From the NCBI RefSeq assembly GCF_003286085.1, contig NW_020825322.1, forward strand, positions 3,100,001 to 3,164,000: a stretch of 64,000 nt of DNA, given 5' to 3'. A program made the position numbers and the translations under genes. Below are positions 48,660 through 58,620 of the stretch, piece by piece. The notes beneath the pieces are model-generated. The model saw only the letters and a program-made list of their open reading frames with translations, had not been told where the DNA came from and made no database searches. Each line of letters begins with the position of its first letter. The first letter of the stretch is position 1. The DNA comes from Drosophila persimilis (taxonomy: Eukaryota > Arthropoda > Insecta > Diptera > Drosophilidae).

Positions 48660-51600
48660 CCGCGAGTTGGAGTGTGAATTGCCCTCGGCCGATGGATAAT
48701 ATCATTCGAGAGGGGTTGGAGTTAGTGACTGACCTGATTTCTGCATCACGATGATGGAAGTTTCAATGCGAACGTGTCTGTAATTAATGAAAATTATTCA
48801 ATTAAGTGAAGCCAGTCGAGCTAATCCCAATATAATTGAGCTATAGCAATATAGCTTGATCTCATTTTGGCCTACCCGATTCGTTTATGGCCGATTCTAG
48901 GGATTGATTCATCTTTGCGTACTGATATCTTTTACTTCTTACTCTCAGATAGCCCAAAAATGACTCAACCCGTAAAATATGCATGTATTTCGTATTGACA
49001 TACCCTTTCCTCTCCATTGACTCCACCTGAGCTATCTTTGAAGCTCCATCTAATTATTTCCATTATTAGCGCAACTTCCAGCAAAGGCAGAATATCAACT
49101 TCATCAGAGCTGCCACAAATAAGCCACATATCGTTATATATATTCAGGTGATTGACCGACTATGGCTATTAGTGATCGCTAAAAGAGCTGCCAAGAGCCA
49201 GCAGCTGGAGCTCATCTGCCAGCCAGGACACAACAAAAGGACTGTCCTTTTTGCGGATGCCTCGAGAATTATTATTTATGTGTGCGTCCTGTGCGAGTCG
49301 AGCCCCTTGTGCGGGGAGCTGTGCGAGTGTCTGTCTCTGCGGTTTGTCTAACGAGGCACAAGGCCATATTGTTTTCAAAAAACAAGATGAGAGTGGAGGA
49401 GCACAGAGTCGAGAACAGAGCGAGCAAGAGCCAGGAATCAGTTGAAGACAATGGCCGTGGGGGTGGGGGAACATTCAGGGCCTAACCGGCGAAAACTCGA
49501 CTACACTTAAATTAAATAAACTTGCTTCAAATGTTATGTAAATGCAGCGCTCGACTTTCGACTAATTGAGTCGTCGTCGCAGTTGTTGTAACTGTCGTTA
49601 TCCTGGGCTCCTCCTCTCCGCGCACGCCTTCGGTATGCCTTTCACACCCAGTACACATGCAGAACCAGAGTATATGTTGTCGTAATTCCAGCCATAGAAT
49701 TGTTACTTGTATTTTTTTCGTCCTGTCAACAAGACTGAGTGAAAGGAAGTGGAAAGAATACGAAGAGGTAGGTATAACCGTATCCTCGGCTCATCCTTTT
49801 TAGCGTTCTCCAGCCGGGAGGGAGTATAATTAATGGATGGACTTAATTTTTATTGCGCGACCTTGAGAAAGCCAAAATATCCTTTCAGACAGCTATCGTG
49901 CGACCCAAGTTATTAACCGGGAAATATCAATCAGCATTTTACACTAGACTGCCTACGGATGTGTCAGGGAGCTGGGTGAGGGACGGGACCACTCCATCGC
50001 CTTCACCCTCATCTCCTTCTCCCCCTCCTTCTCGGCCAACGCCACCGCCACCGCCACTGCCACCGCCTGGGTCCCTGTCTCTCTTTTCCTCTCGTTATCC
50101 TTGCCAAGCATTAAAACAAAACATTTTAATTAATTGAGGCGGAAAATTCTGTTGCTGGTCTGGCTGGTGGGTGGGCCTGCTGCATATTGTCACCTCCTGG
50201 GCGCAGCTGCCATAAACCTTGGTCCCAGGCTCTGGGACTGGGACTGGGACTGTGATTGGCAGCGGGGACTCGGGTTGGGGTCTGGTTATTTAGGCATTTG
50301 ACGCGGGCGTCAAGCCAAAGTGAACTTGGCTTTTTGACGAGTTGCTCTGAGAAGTGGGGAAAAGCGCGAAGGCTCTTGGCATGTAGTATACGAGCATACG
50401 ATCCCATCCCATCCCATTTCAAACCATCCATAAAGGCAAATGGTCCTTCCGCCAGTCGGGTGATTTGCCTCACTTTGTATTCTTAATGGCCCAATGATAA
50501 ACGCCATGTTTATTGAAATAAGTGCCCAAGTATGTGGTATGGTATAATAATGAATTTTGTTATTGGTTTCACGCCGTCAAACGTGAAAAAGATTGCAAAA
50601 TTTTGGCGCACTCTGCAGGATGCGGTAACCAAAGGCGGGGGATTATGTGGGCTTAAAATAATTCTGGATAACACGGTTGGGTATTTCAAATTATAACAGG
50701 AAAAGAGCTAACGCAGCTAGCTTAGGTTGGCTGGGATGACTTATTTTAGTTTAGGTTGGGCTAATTTAAAGTGGGTCTTATTGTAATGTGCGAGCATAAT
50801 ATTTATTATCAGATAGTTGGATAGATTAGAATGAGTTTGAATACGCTAGAACCAGTTGTACGAGGACTGTCTGAAAAGTGTCCGTAAAGGACAGAACAAG
50901 TATGGTTATATTTATAGAATTGATAGTGCTTGTTGGGCACTACTGATGGGAAGAATAGCTGAAAAATTAATATTAGTGGGAAAAGCTTTTTATTGGTAAA
51001 GTGAAGGAGAGATCTGGGAAATACTCGTATGTTCAAAAATGTAAGATGTGAACTTTTAGTTGCTTATCAGCTTTGATAAGAAAACATACCGAACAATAGT
51101 GAGAAATTTGTTAGAAACCCCATCCCATTCTGACAATTTTTTTTTCAAATTTGTTGGCATTCTCGACGAAAAAATTGAAGTACATTGAAACACTTTGCAG
51201 CAAGCGGCAAGCCCCGGACCCGCAGGCACCTCATGAACAACTAAGTAGAGCTAACACGAAATTTTCAATGGTTCTTTATCTCAATTTGGCACATTTTGGT
51301 CTGGGTACTGGCAGAGCTAGTACCCGAGTCTGACAACTGCAGCGACTCGAGTTCAGCTCCTGTCATACTCAGCTACGGCTTGAGACCTGCCTGGCACCGC
51401 GTGCCGCACTCTGCATGCCACAGGCTAGATGTGTGTGCACTCGTATATGTGTACACACACCGTGGCCCGTGGCAAGACAGCCGAAGATTCCACTCAGCAG
51501 AGCTTGGACTAGGATTCTTACTACTGTATGTTTCTCTCTTTCTGACACATTCACTTTTTATCGCCTTCACTCTCTCTCTCTCTCTAATGACCTTTGTTTT

Positions 51601-52260
51601 GATTTTTTGTGTGTGTGCGTCTGCGTGCGTGTGTGTGTGTCTGTGTGTGAGTGGGCGAGGCCATGGGGCAGGGCGACAACTGCTGTTGTTGTTGCAGCAA
51701 ATTGCGTGCGGCGCCTCGACGCAACTTTCAAGGATGCCACTTACAGCACTCTCCCTCTCTATACCTCCCACAGGCCCCTCAGTGCTGTCAGTTAGCTAAC
51801 AATGTTGCCCGCTTACCGTGTGTTCTAGCTGCCACGCCCCTCCTCATCCTCATCCTTATCCCTATCCCCATCCCCATCCCCATCCCCATCCTCACCCCAT
51901 TCTGTGCCCCTGTACCCCGACCTGACTAAAGATCAACATTCGAGTACTACAAAACTTTTGTCATTTACGCGCCGAAAATTTTCTCTCTTTCCTCCCCAAC
52001 CCCTAACCCCAATCCCATCCACACGCCCACCAAATGACACCGCTCCGCCAGTCGCGTACACGGACGTCCATTCCGGTACGCTCCGTTTCGTTCCTTTCCC
52101 ATAATTGAATTTTGCCGACGAACGAGATGAACAAAACATACAGAAAAAACCAGTCGGAACGTTTGATCTGAGGCACACTCGCCTCGACACTTAAATACCC
52201 GGTACTCCGGTCTATTAAAATACATACATATACAGCCCTGATCCGGTTATCGACTGCAAA
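48660..52260. other. Gene-poor DNA
   Basis: No gene is supported. CACCGCCACCGCC repeats (50040-50070), CTGGGACTGGGA (50232-50252), CCCATCC (50402-50418), (CT)n/(GT)n at 51571-51650 and TCCCCA tandems at 51841-51900 are seen. Confidence 0.5.
51841..51900. repeat. CCTCAT/TCCCCA tandem repeats
   Basis: A run of hexamer units drifting from TCCTCA through TCCCTA to TCCCCA. Confidence 0.8.
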
Positions 52261-52346
52261 AAGTGGCGAAAACCGAAGCACACAAATTTCAATTCGTACA
52301 AATTTTTCCCAAATCTTAATCGCAAAAAATTTTCGAAGGCCGGAAC
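52261..52346 (+). promoter_or_regulatory. Likely 5' leader and promoter-proximal region
   Basis: TTATCGACT and GTGGCGAAAACCGAAGC, then an AT-rich leader without ATG, lead into the next feature. There is no TATA box. The start site is not defined. Confidence 0.25.
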
Positions 52347-52362
52347 ATGGCTGATAGTTTAA
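52347..52362 (+). CDS. Minimal first coding exon (MADSL) ending at GTAAGT
   Basis: GGAACATGGCTGATAGTTTAA is followed at once by GTAAGTTT, a near-perfect donor, so translation would begin MADSL with one base left over. The leader upstream lacks other ATGs for about 85 bp. The nearest downstream coding-like exon in the right phase is 56403-56542 (joining gives MADSLTHFLIDYKSC and onward), across a 4-kb intron. That pairing is inference. Read through without splicing, the frame ends after 26 codons. Confidence 0.33.
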
Positions 52363-53147
52363 GTAAGTTTCAAATAAAATATCATAAAATTATGATAGGA
52401 AGGGTAGGGGCTTATTCTACATTCTAGATGCCTGATATCGAAACCTATCCTTTGGAAACTGTTTTCGTTATTCTAGCTATAATAATTATTTCGTCAGACC
52501 CTGATTGGTAAACCCATTCCTTAGGATTCATACATTTACGCGAATTTGATATACCCCCTGTACTCCTTGAGTGCCAGGTATGGGGAGAGACTCCAAAATG
52601 TTAGATGGAGTCTAGTGAGTGAATATGCTTTAATGTTAGGGTATATATGTATCTAAAAGATCGAAAAGGTGGCCTAACCTTGGTATGTGCAATACCTGAA
52701 ATATATAAAGTTTACCAGCTCAAGGATCTCTATGATAAACATTACTTTGATTCCCATGACAGACGGAAATTAAAGAACGAATTTTTTAAAAGCTTTCTTT
52801 TGAATCTAAGATAGCTCCGAGGTTTGCATAGAGCCACTTACGGATATTATTCTCTCAATATTGTGGTAATGTCATAAAATTTGTTTATATTTCTTTAAAA
52901 AACTATTCAAAGGTCTGTTCGACTTTAAGCCATACACAATTTTGGACATTTCTCAGTGCTTTTGGAATTTATAAACATGATAAATGTTTTAGACTATAAC
53001 TCTTAAAAATATACATATATAGCCTACAAGCCTATCAGTTCCACTTAATATGGAATTGCGGATTTATTTACAGTTTTCAAAATATTCTCGGTATCTGATG
53101 AATGGGGATTTTCTTTTAAGCTCAGTAACAATTTTCCGAGACGTCTC
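52363..53147. other. AT-rich spacer or intron with an INE-1 trace
   Basis: ATATACCCCCTGTACTCCTT, then GAGTGCCAGGTATGGGGAGA, at 52549-52590 resembles the inverted terminal part of INE-1. The rest is AT-rich without coding signal. Confidence 0.35.
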
Positions 53148-53330
53148 ATGCCACAGCTTACAGCTTTTTATTTAGCCTTTTGCCTGTCTCTGGCTGTCTT
53201 GCTGTCTATCGGTCTTTCCAGGGTATCAAGGAATGAAGCATTCAATGGTGAACTGGACACGGTCTCTAAGATGAGCTGTTACAAAAAAACAAAAAGGGAA
53301 AAAAATAGTGTAAAATTAAATGAAAAATAA
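53148..53330 (+). CDS. Possible small secreted peptide, 60 aa
   Basis: ATG at 53148 (CTCATGCC) begins MPQLTAFYLAFCLSLAVLLS, a convincing signal peptide of about 24 residues. A short basic mature part follows (RNEAFNGELDTVSK, then KKTKREKN), with a single cysteine. AATAAA overlaps the stop codon. Size and layout resemble fly accessory-gland or antimicrobial-like peptides, but no family motif is present. The hydrophobic N-terminus is encoded by a T/CTG-rich stretch of a kind common in this spacer DNA, so a chance frame remains possible. Confidence 0.33.
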   Translation: MPQLTAFYLAFCLSLAVLLSIGLSRVSRNEAFNGELDTVSKMSCYKKTKREKNSVKLNEK

Positions 53331-54253
53331 ACAATGAACTTGGCGCAGTTGAATTGAATTGAAGCTCTGCTCTTGGCAAGCTTTGAGCAGGAACCAGATA
53401 AAGGAACGAAAGCAACAAAAGGCAGAGACAGCGCGGAGGGGGCAGAAGGAGAGATGGCAGAGAGAGAGAGAGAGAGAGGACGAGAGATTGGTTCATTGTA
53501 GTGTTGTAGCGGCTATGTTTGGCCCGGCATGTCCCGGACTCGTTTGTCTTTGCCCGGATCTCGTTTTTAACACATGAGAGTTAAAAATGCTGACATGGTC
53601 GGCGCTGGGGAGTACCCACGTATACCCCGAGTGGGCCAGGGCGTGGGGAGCGGGGAGCGGGGAAGCACACACCCACCCAGCTATTGGAGGCTATTTCTAT
53701 GAATTACAAGCGGCACACATTCTCCACATCTTCAGCACCACTCTCGCTCGCTCTCTATGTGTGTCATTTCCGTTTCCGTTTTCCACTTTCCACTTGCTGG
53801 GTATTTAGTGTTGTCGCTTTCCCCATCATGCCTGGTAGGGCCCCCCTTTCGCTCGCTCTCTGAACGACTACTCGTGTAATTGTTGTACTTCTCTTGTACT
53901 TTCTGTTGTCGCTGTGATTTTGCCGCACACACACTCCTGCTCCTGCTCCCGCTCCCGCTCCTGCTGCTTTGCCCCGCCATTGCCACCCATTGGCTGCCAT
54001 CCGGCAACTTCATGCCACGTGTTTGACAAGGCAACGATGAGCTCGCATGCAACCTAATTGAGTTTCCAGTTTTAAGCTGACCCCGTGTGTTGCAAGTTGA
54101 GATGCCGCTGCCGCTGGCTCACTGCCTCACTGCCCCTGCTTTCCCTCTGCCTTCCCAGCCCACAAGTAGGCTGTCACATAGTACACAGCAACACTCCCGA
54201 ACACCACCTCTCCAGCCTAGCCAAAAGCTTTGGTTAATTAAAAGAGAAGCAAG
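53331..54253. other. Intergenic DNA
   Basis: An (AG)n run at 53459-53479, GAGCGGG duplications at 53647-53665 and CTCCTGCTCCCG repeats at 53935-53965 are seen. No gene is supported. Confidence 0.5.
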
Positions 54254-54487
54254 ATGGGAAAAAAGATAAAGAACAAGAAAAACAGAAATAATGATCCCAT
54301 CAGAATGTTAAACGGAAGCCATTGGGCCCGGGCTAAGGTGGCGCTTACAAAAATAATCGCCCAGGCATTAAACGGGTCTCAAACCACAGGCTCCACAGTG
54401 GGTGGGAAAAGTATTCAGAAGAACACAAAATTCAAAAGATCTACGCCACCAGGCCTAAAAAAATGTTCACTTTTTAGTACTATTTAA
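54254..54487 (+). CDS. Hypothetical lysine-rich basic protein, 77 aa
   Basis: ATG at 54254 in a strong context (GCAAGATGGG) begins MGKKIKNKKNRNNDPIRML. Next come a helical hydrophobic middle (WARAKVALTKIIAQAL) and a second basic region (KNTKFKRSTPPGLKK), to TAA 54485-54487. Overlapping AATAAATAAATAAA starts at the stop codon, so the 3' UTR would be very short. The strongly positive charge suggests nucleic-acid binding, for example a sperm chromatin or ribosome-associated protein, but no HMG, protamine or other domain is recognisable. It stands alone between spacers. Confidence 0.45.
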   Translation: MGKKIKNKKNRNNDPIRMLNGSHWARAKVALTKIIAQALNGSQTTGSTVGGKSIQKNTKFKRSTPPGLKKCSLFSTI

Positions 54488-54499
54488 TAAATAAATAAA
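54486..54499 (+). terminator. Poly(A) signals of the 77-residue ORF
   Basis: Overlapping AATAAA hexamers (AATAAATAAATAAA) begin in the stop codon of the upstream ORF. Confidence 0.45.
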
Positions 54500-54874
54500 A
54501 ACAAAAAAAAACCGAATATAATACTAATAAATAAAATGCACATATTTGGGTCCTTAAACCGATAACTATACATCGTCACAATCGACCTTTCATCACATTT
54601 TACCGTTACTTACCATTACCAGTATTTTTGGTAAAAAAAAAAAGAGATCTTCTTTCGAGGAAAGTAAGGAGCTACTGATCGCTGTGTAAAGGTAAAATGT
54701 GGCAAAAACTTAGCCGATTATTCAAAGATTTTCATAAGCGATACCTTACGACTCCTTGTAAAAACAGAAGAAACAAATTTGATTCGCTCTTTCCTGAGTT
54801 TTTTTTACTCAAAATCAAAAAGAATGCCGCAGCAAATGATCTTTGAACTTTAAGACGATTGATTGATGAGTTCA
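54500..54874. other. AT-rich spacer
   Basis: No gene is seen. Confidence 0.4.
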
Positions 54875-55071
54875 TTAGCGTTTCAGAAGTACGAATTTCT
54901 TCAAAACTAGGCGTAGCGTAGCCAGGCTTACCGCCGAGTCAAAAATTCGTCCAAATTCTCGAATCACATGGCCTGCGTTCCACTGTAACCAATCTGGAGC
55001 TGTCATTAGTACAAGCATAAAGTTTGGATCGTAAAGTGATTTTATAAATTCAAAACACACATGGGGTAATA
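54875..55071 (-). CDS. Coding-like frame or exon, unassigned
   Basis: The minus strand is open from a TGA near 55072 to TAA at 54875. It reads VCFEFIKSLYDPNFMLVL, then TAPDWLQWNAGHVIREFGRIF and a leucine-rich, lysine-ending helix. The W..W pattern vaguely recalls SAM/Pointed-type helices, but the fit is too weak to claim. No ATG lies at its start, so it would be a 3' exon or a remnant. A GTAAGC lies inside and could be a donor. No partner exon was identified. Confidence 0.25.
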
Positions 55072-56402
55072 AACGTCAAATTCCTCACTGCCTCACTTCT
55101 CGCGTCTCCCGAAAAAAGAAAACAAAAAATCAAAGCATACGTTTTTTTTATCAGCTGGGACCCATAAAAAAATTGAAAGCTCCGCTCTGCTTGTTGTGGC
55201 TTTGCACTAATTAAAACCCCACCGAAAATCGACACGCATAAAAGTGGCTAATGAAAAGCTAATGGCTCAAGGAAAAGCGTTTAAGATATTGGTGGAGCGT
55301 GGCTGGTGGAGGCAGGCAGAAGAGAGCGGAAAAAGGTGTACGAAAAACTTAGAGGCGGAGATGCTGCGGATGTGAGGATGGGCTGGATAAATTATTGACT
55401 CCCCACTACTTGTCTCGCTCTGTCTGTTGGCCAGCCCCTCTTGCTGTCTTTATATCTCTCTGTCTGTTTCCTTCCACGCTCTCTCTCTCTCACTTACCCC
55501 CTGCCACCTGCCACCAAAAATCTTTCTTCTAATCTGTCTGTCACCGTCTTTCCTTCTACTTCTTCGTCTGAGACTTCAGCGCTTGAAACATTAAAGGAGC
55601 AACAAACATCATTAATTCGAATTTTAAACTTTCTTTCTTTCCACTCTATACAGCTCTCGTCCCTTTCTCTCTACCTCTGGCTCCCAGTATTTTTTTCTGG
55701 GCTTTGTCTTTGCTCAGATTCTTTAAGCTGAAACTGCGGTATCGTATTCCATCCTATTACTATGATGTAAGATACTACTATCATATAAGGTTCCTTAAAT
55801 GCTGCGCTTGCTCAAAGTTTTAGCCACGCCCACAGACAATGATGGTCAATGATGGGACGGAAGCTGCTCGAAGAGGATGGTGGGGCCGAGGAAATAACCT
55901 TCGGTGGGAGATAAATGTGTAAACTGCCATTAAAACTGACAAACCTTGCACGGAGTGAGACGGAGAGACCGAGAGACGGAGACCCAAAGCCATCAGTCCA
56001 CTGACAGCACTGGCAACAAAGTTTTTCCGCTGCTGTTCTTAATCAAAGCCACGCCGAAAGGTGTCAAGGAGGACCTGTTGAACATTTATCGATCCAATTG
56101 ATGACAGTTTTTCGCCCGCTCGCCAGTTTCGGCCATTTGTCGATCTCCGTAGACAAATTGATTAACGACCTACAAATACCGACATATTAGCAATCAAGAT
56201 GGAAGAAAAGAGAACAAGACTGATTTTAAATCAGAACAATTAAACCACCTATTAACCTCCACTTAAATCTGTGGTGCACAAATCGAAATCCTACATGCAA
56301 AAGTGTGTCCTTAGCTTTTTTCCTGCCAACCAGCATCTTGCGTATTAATAGCCTCTTCATTTACTATCTATCGGGATGCGAGGGCAGTTGCGGAAACTTC
56401 AG
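55072..56402. other. Intergenic DNA
   Basis: A CT-rich patch at 55430-55500, GAGACGGAGAGACCGAGAGACGG at 55957-55980, and ATCGAT/CGACATAT-type promoter-like words at 56085-56190 are seen. The latter are followed by a 14-codon ORF at 56201 (MEEKRTRLILNQNN). Confidence 0.4.
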
Positions 56403-56542
56403 CACACTTCCTTATCGACTACAAGTCCTGCGCGCTGAAGGAGTTGAAGTTTGAAGAGCCGGAAGGAAAAGTCATGGTATTCCAGGTGTACCAGGGGAAG
56501 CAGCAATCGATCTTCTTTTCTATCGAGTGCAAATTATATTGA
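56403..56542 (+). CDS. Coding-like terminal exon, unassigned
   Basis: After an AACTTCAG acceptor, 46 codons of good codon bias read HFLIDYKSCALKELKFEEPE, GKVMVFQVYQGKQQ and SIFFSIECKLY, to TGA 56540-56542. The frame is open further left to a TAG near 56315, where CTTTTTTCCTGCCAACCAG at 56319-56337 is another good acceptor, so the exon could be longer. The short first exon at 52347-52362 has a compatible phase. ATTAAA occurs about 30 bp downstream. No family is recognised. Confidence 0.38.
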
Positions 56543-57010
56543 ATTGCGGTAGTACAGAAAATGGTTGAGTTTTTATTAAATTTAGGCCTCTTCTCGGCAG
56601 ACAATCAAACGGAATGCAAAAATCTGCAACCGCCAAGGAAACCCGGAAACCCGGAAACACCGGGAACAAAAACCAACTGTGGAAAACTCTTTCTGGTCTT
56701 TCTTTGTTTTTTTTGTATCATTCCGTTTTTCCGTTTTCTTTTCTGTGTTGGTTGCTGGTGTGCCAGGGGCATTGGCTTTTGGGCTTTGAGCTCCTGACAA
56801 GTGTGCCGAAATGTCCCAGACATTTGTCATGCCTATGGGAGGATTGGGGCTGCCTGGAATCTGCTGTCATGTGTGTGGAAGTGTCCGTATGTTCCTGTGT
56901 GAGTATGGAGGGGCGCCAAAGTCATATATGTAGATACATTCAATGAGGGGCCCAGAGTCGTGCCCTGCTTGGGGGCACTCTCATCTGCCTTCAGTCAATC
57001 AGCAGAGCAG
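56543..57010. other. Spacer with an ATG-started hydrophobic ORF
   Basis: 56561-56797 starts at ATG in good context (GAAAATGG) with MVEFLLNLGLFSADNQTECK but runs into T-rich DNA encoding a hydrophobic tail. I do not accept it as a gene. Confidence 0.3.
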
Positions 57011-57123
57011 ATGGCCAAGTTGCGAGGAAAGCTACAAATTGTTGGTCGAATCGGAGCTCCCACTGAAAGTGGGCAGCTGGGAGAAATAAAAAAGGGCTTA
57101 CCTAATGGATATGACACCAATTG
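57011..57123 (+). CDS. First coding exon (MAKLRGKLQIVG) ending at GTAAGT
   Basis: ATG at 57011 (GCAGATGG) begins MAKLRGKLQIVGRIG, then APTESGQLGEIKKGLPNGYD, with even, coding-like codon use. The exon ends TTG|GTAAGT at 57123/57124 in phase 2. Without splicing the frame stops four bases later at TAA. The nearest acceptor, AATCCATCCAG at 57279, would add 15 codons (CQMADARLPPLAMGT) antisense to the 3' end of the OTU gene. A more distant exon is equally possible. No family is recognised. Confidence 0.42.
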
Positions 57124-57278
57124 GTAAGTTGCATCCTTGAGATATGGAGATCCAGACGAGACAGACAAAATTTGGTGAATTGTTTTACGGGTTTTGATGG
57201 TACTCTGCTCTCCTTTTTATTTTATCCTTGATAACATTTGGAACTTGTAATTTCATTGTATTGCTGAAATCCATCCAG
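57124..57278. other. Spacer, possible intron of the MAKLRGK gene
   Basis: Contains the OTU gene's 3' UTR on the minus strand. Confidence 0.3.
57216..57221 (-). terminator. Poly(A) signal of the OTU gene
   Basis: AATAAA on the minus strand, 58 bp after the OTU stop codon. Confidence 0.5.
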
Positions 57279-57875
57279 TCAGATGGCAGATGCCCGTCTA
57301 CCACCTCTGGCCATGGGCACGTAGGCATCGAAGTGCCCGGCTGAGAGATTGTCCCTGAATCTTAGTCTGCGTACTGGAAGATCGAGACTGCCGGTACTCG
57401 TGTAGAGAATTCCGTTGCGATAGACCTCAAAGCGTAAGTTGTATATGATACCGGCGGCCATCAGCTCGCAAAGGCTGCCGTAGGTGTAGGGCCGTGACAT
57501 ATCGGCTGAATAGGCAGCGGCACTACGATAGTTATCGCCACGTGAATCGTGCGATAGGATGCTGAATGTCTGCCACTCACTTGTCACAAGATGGACTATC
57601 TGCTGCCGCACCGTCCGGGCCTGGTCCTGGGTGTTGAAGATCAGAAAAGAGAGTGCCCGGAACAGGCAGGCTCCGTCGCCTACGATTGGCACCACATGGT
57701 GGGGCACCCACACTCCCTGGACGTTCAGCATTTCTAACGGCATGTTGGTCGTGCTTCTGCCGCTATCTCTGCTGTATCGAGCTTCATTTAGTTGACTAGG
57801 GTATTGCTCCCGGCCACTTTCGTCCTCTACCGGGGAAGTGCGCCTTTGATGTTTAAAAGACCCGGGGACCACCAT
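57279..57875 (-). CDS. OTU-domain cysteine protease (predicted deubiquitinase)
   Basis: This 198-residue intact ORF runs from ATG 57875 to TGA 57279. After a polar N-terminus of about 55 residues the OTU fold is clear. VVPIVGDGACLFRALSFLIF (61-80) carries Asp67 and catalytic Cys70 in the D-G-x-C box. AAYSADMSRPYTYGSLCELMAAG (split here at 120-142) is the 'Y..M....WG...E..A' helix, with Tyr where Trp is usual. LSAGHFDAYVP (178-188) supplies catalytic His181. All triad motifs are present, so activity on ubiquitin or a ubiquitin-like protein is plausible. TAG lies directly before the ATG, so 'CTACTTAG' could instead be an acceptor of an upstream exon. The closest remembered relatives are single-domain insect OTU ORFs, some linked to mobile elements. 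No transposon ends are visible. AATAAA at 57221. Confidence 0.8.
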   Translation of the reverse strand: MVVPGSFKHQRRTSPVEDESGREQYPSQLNEARYSRDSGRSTTNMPLEMLNVQGVWVPHHVVPIVGDGACLFRALSFLIFNTQDQARTVRQQIVHLVTSEWQTFSILSHDSRGDNYRSAAAYSADMSRPYTYGSLCELMAAGIIYNLRFEVYRNGILYTSTGSLDLPVRRLRFRDNLSAGHFDAYVPMARGGRRASAI

Positions 57876-58017
57876 CTAAGTAGCTAAACTAGAGATAATC
57901 GTTGCAGGAAACCCAGAAGATAAACCTGCTTTACGTAATACATACACTGGAATAATTTTCGCTTGAACTTAAAATTTTTGAGAAAAATGACATGATGAAA
58001 TACAAGTACTTTGAATT
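57876..58017. other. Spacer between OTU ORF and the multi-exon candidate
   Basis: AT-rich. If the two minus-strand units were one gene, this would be intron or linker. Confidence 0.3.
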
Positions 58018-58620
58018 TTAAAAAGAGGCAAACTTCGGTTCATTTGGGGGTCCTGGCCGAAATCGGGAAGCAGATGCTCGAAATTTGATGACTCTTGACA
58101 GCGCCTTGACCTCTTCCGGTTGCTTGTACATCGGTAGCTTGACATTCTCCACCTCTCTAATGAGCACAATGTCACATTTGATATGACATTCAAACAATGA
58201 ATTACAAATATTAAGTATTGTATTACCTGGCATTCAACTTTCGCAATGAAGATATCGGTACTACGATATGTTCTCCTGCAAACTAAAACTTTGAAATTGT
58301 TGCTTTCACAGACAATTTATATACCGAAAATATCTTTACTTTATTGAGAAATTATTAGTTTCGAACAGCCCGAAGTCCCCTTCAAGTTGTAAATCTGTGA
58401 TTTTGGCTCTCAGAGATCAGAGGAGCCACCAGTCGAGGCTAGCGACCTTAAAGCACTCCAAGGCGAACCTGCGAAAACGATTTAAGTACCCTTTACTGCC
58501 ACTATAACATCCAGTCTTCAATATTGACCTTTTTTCAAGATTTATTTATTCATTGGACCTGCTCTTCATCTTGATCAACTACTTTAGCTGAAGCCCGTTT
58601 AAAGTCCCCACGGACCTTAA
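58018..58620 (-). pseudogene. Multi-exon coding-like unit with an in-frame TGA
   Basis: The minus strand shows three linked blocks. Exon a (to 58340) reads YLNRFRRFALECFKVASLDWW, then LL, TGA (at about 58419), then SLRAKITDLQLEGDFGLFE. It ends at a good donor (GTAAAG). A 64-bp intron (58276-58339, ending TTTGCAG) leads in phase to exon b (58227-58275, TYRSTDIFIAKVECQ). A donor CAG|GTAATA is followed by a 70- or 80-bp intron and exon c (to 58018), ending LPMYKQPEEVKALSRVIKF and PNEPKFASF. Upstream, VRGDFKRASAKVVDQDEEQ (58556-58616) lies in another frame. The splice signals argue for a former gene, while the TGA and frame change argue for decay or readthrough. No family is recognised, and other frames are also partly open. 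Confidence 0.28.

Noticed and set aside
56561-56797. ATG-started 78-codon frame with hydrophobic tail
   Set aside because: The hydrophobic part is the translation of a T-rich run and nothing else supports it.
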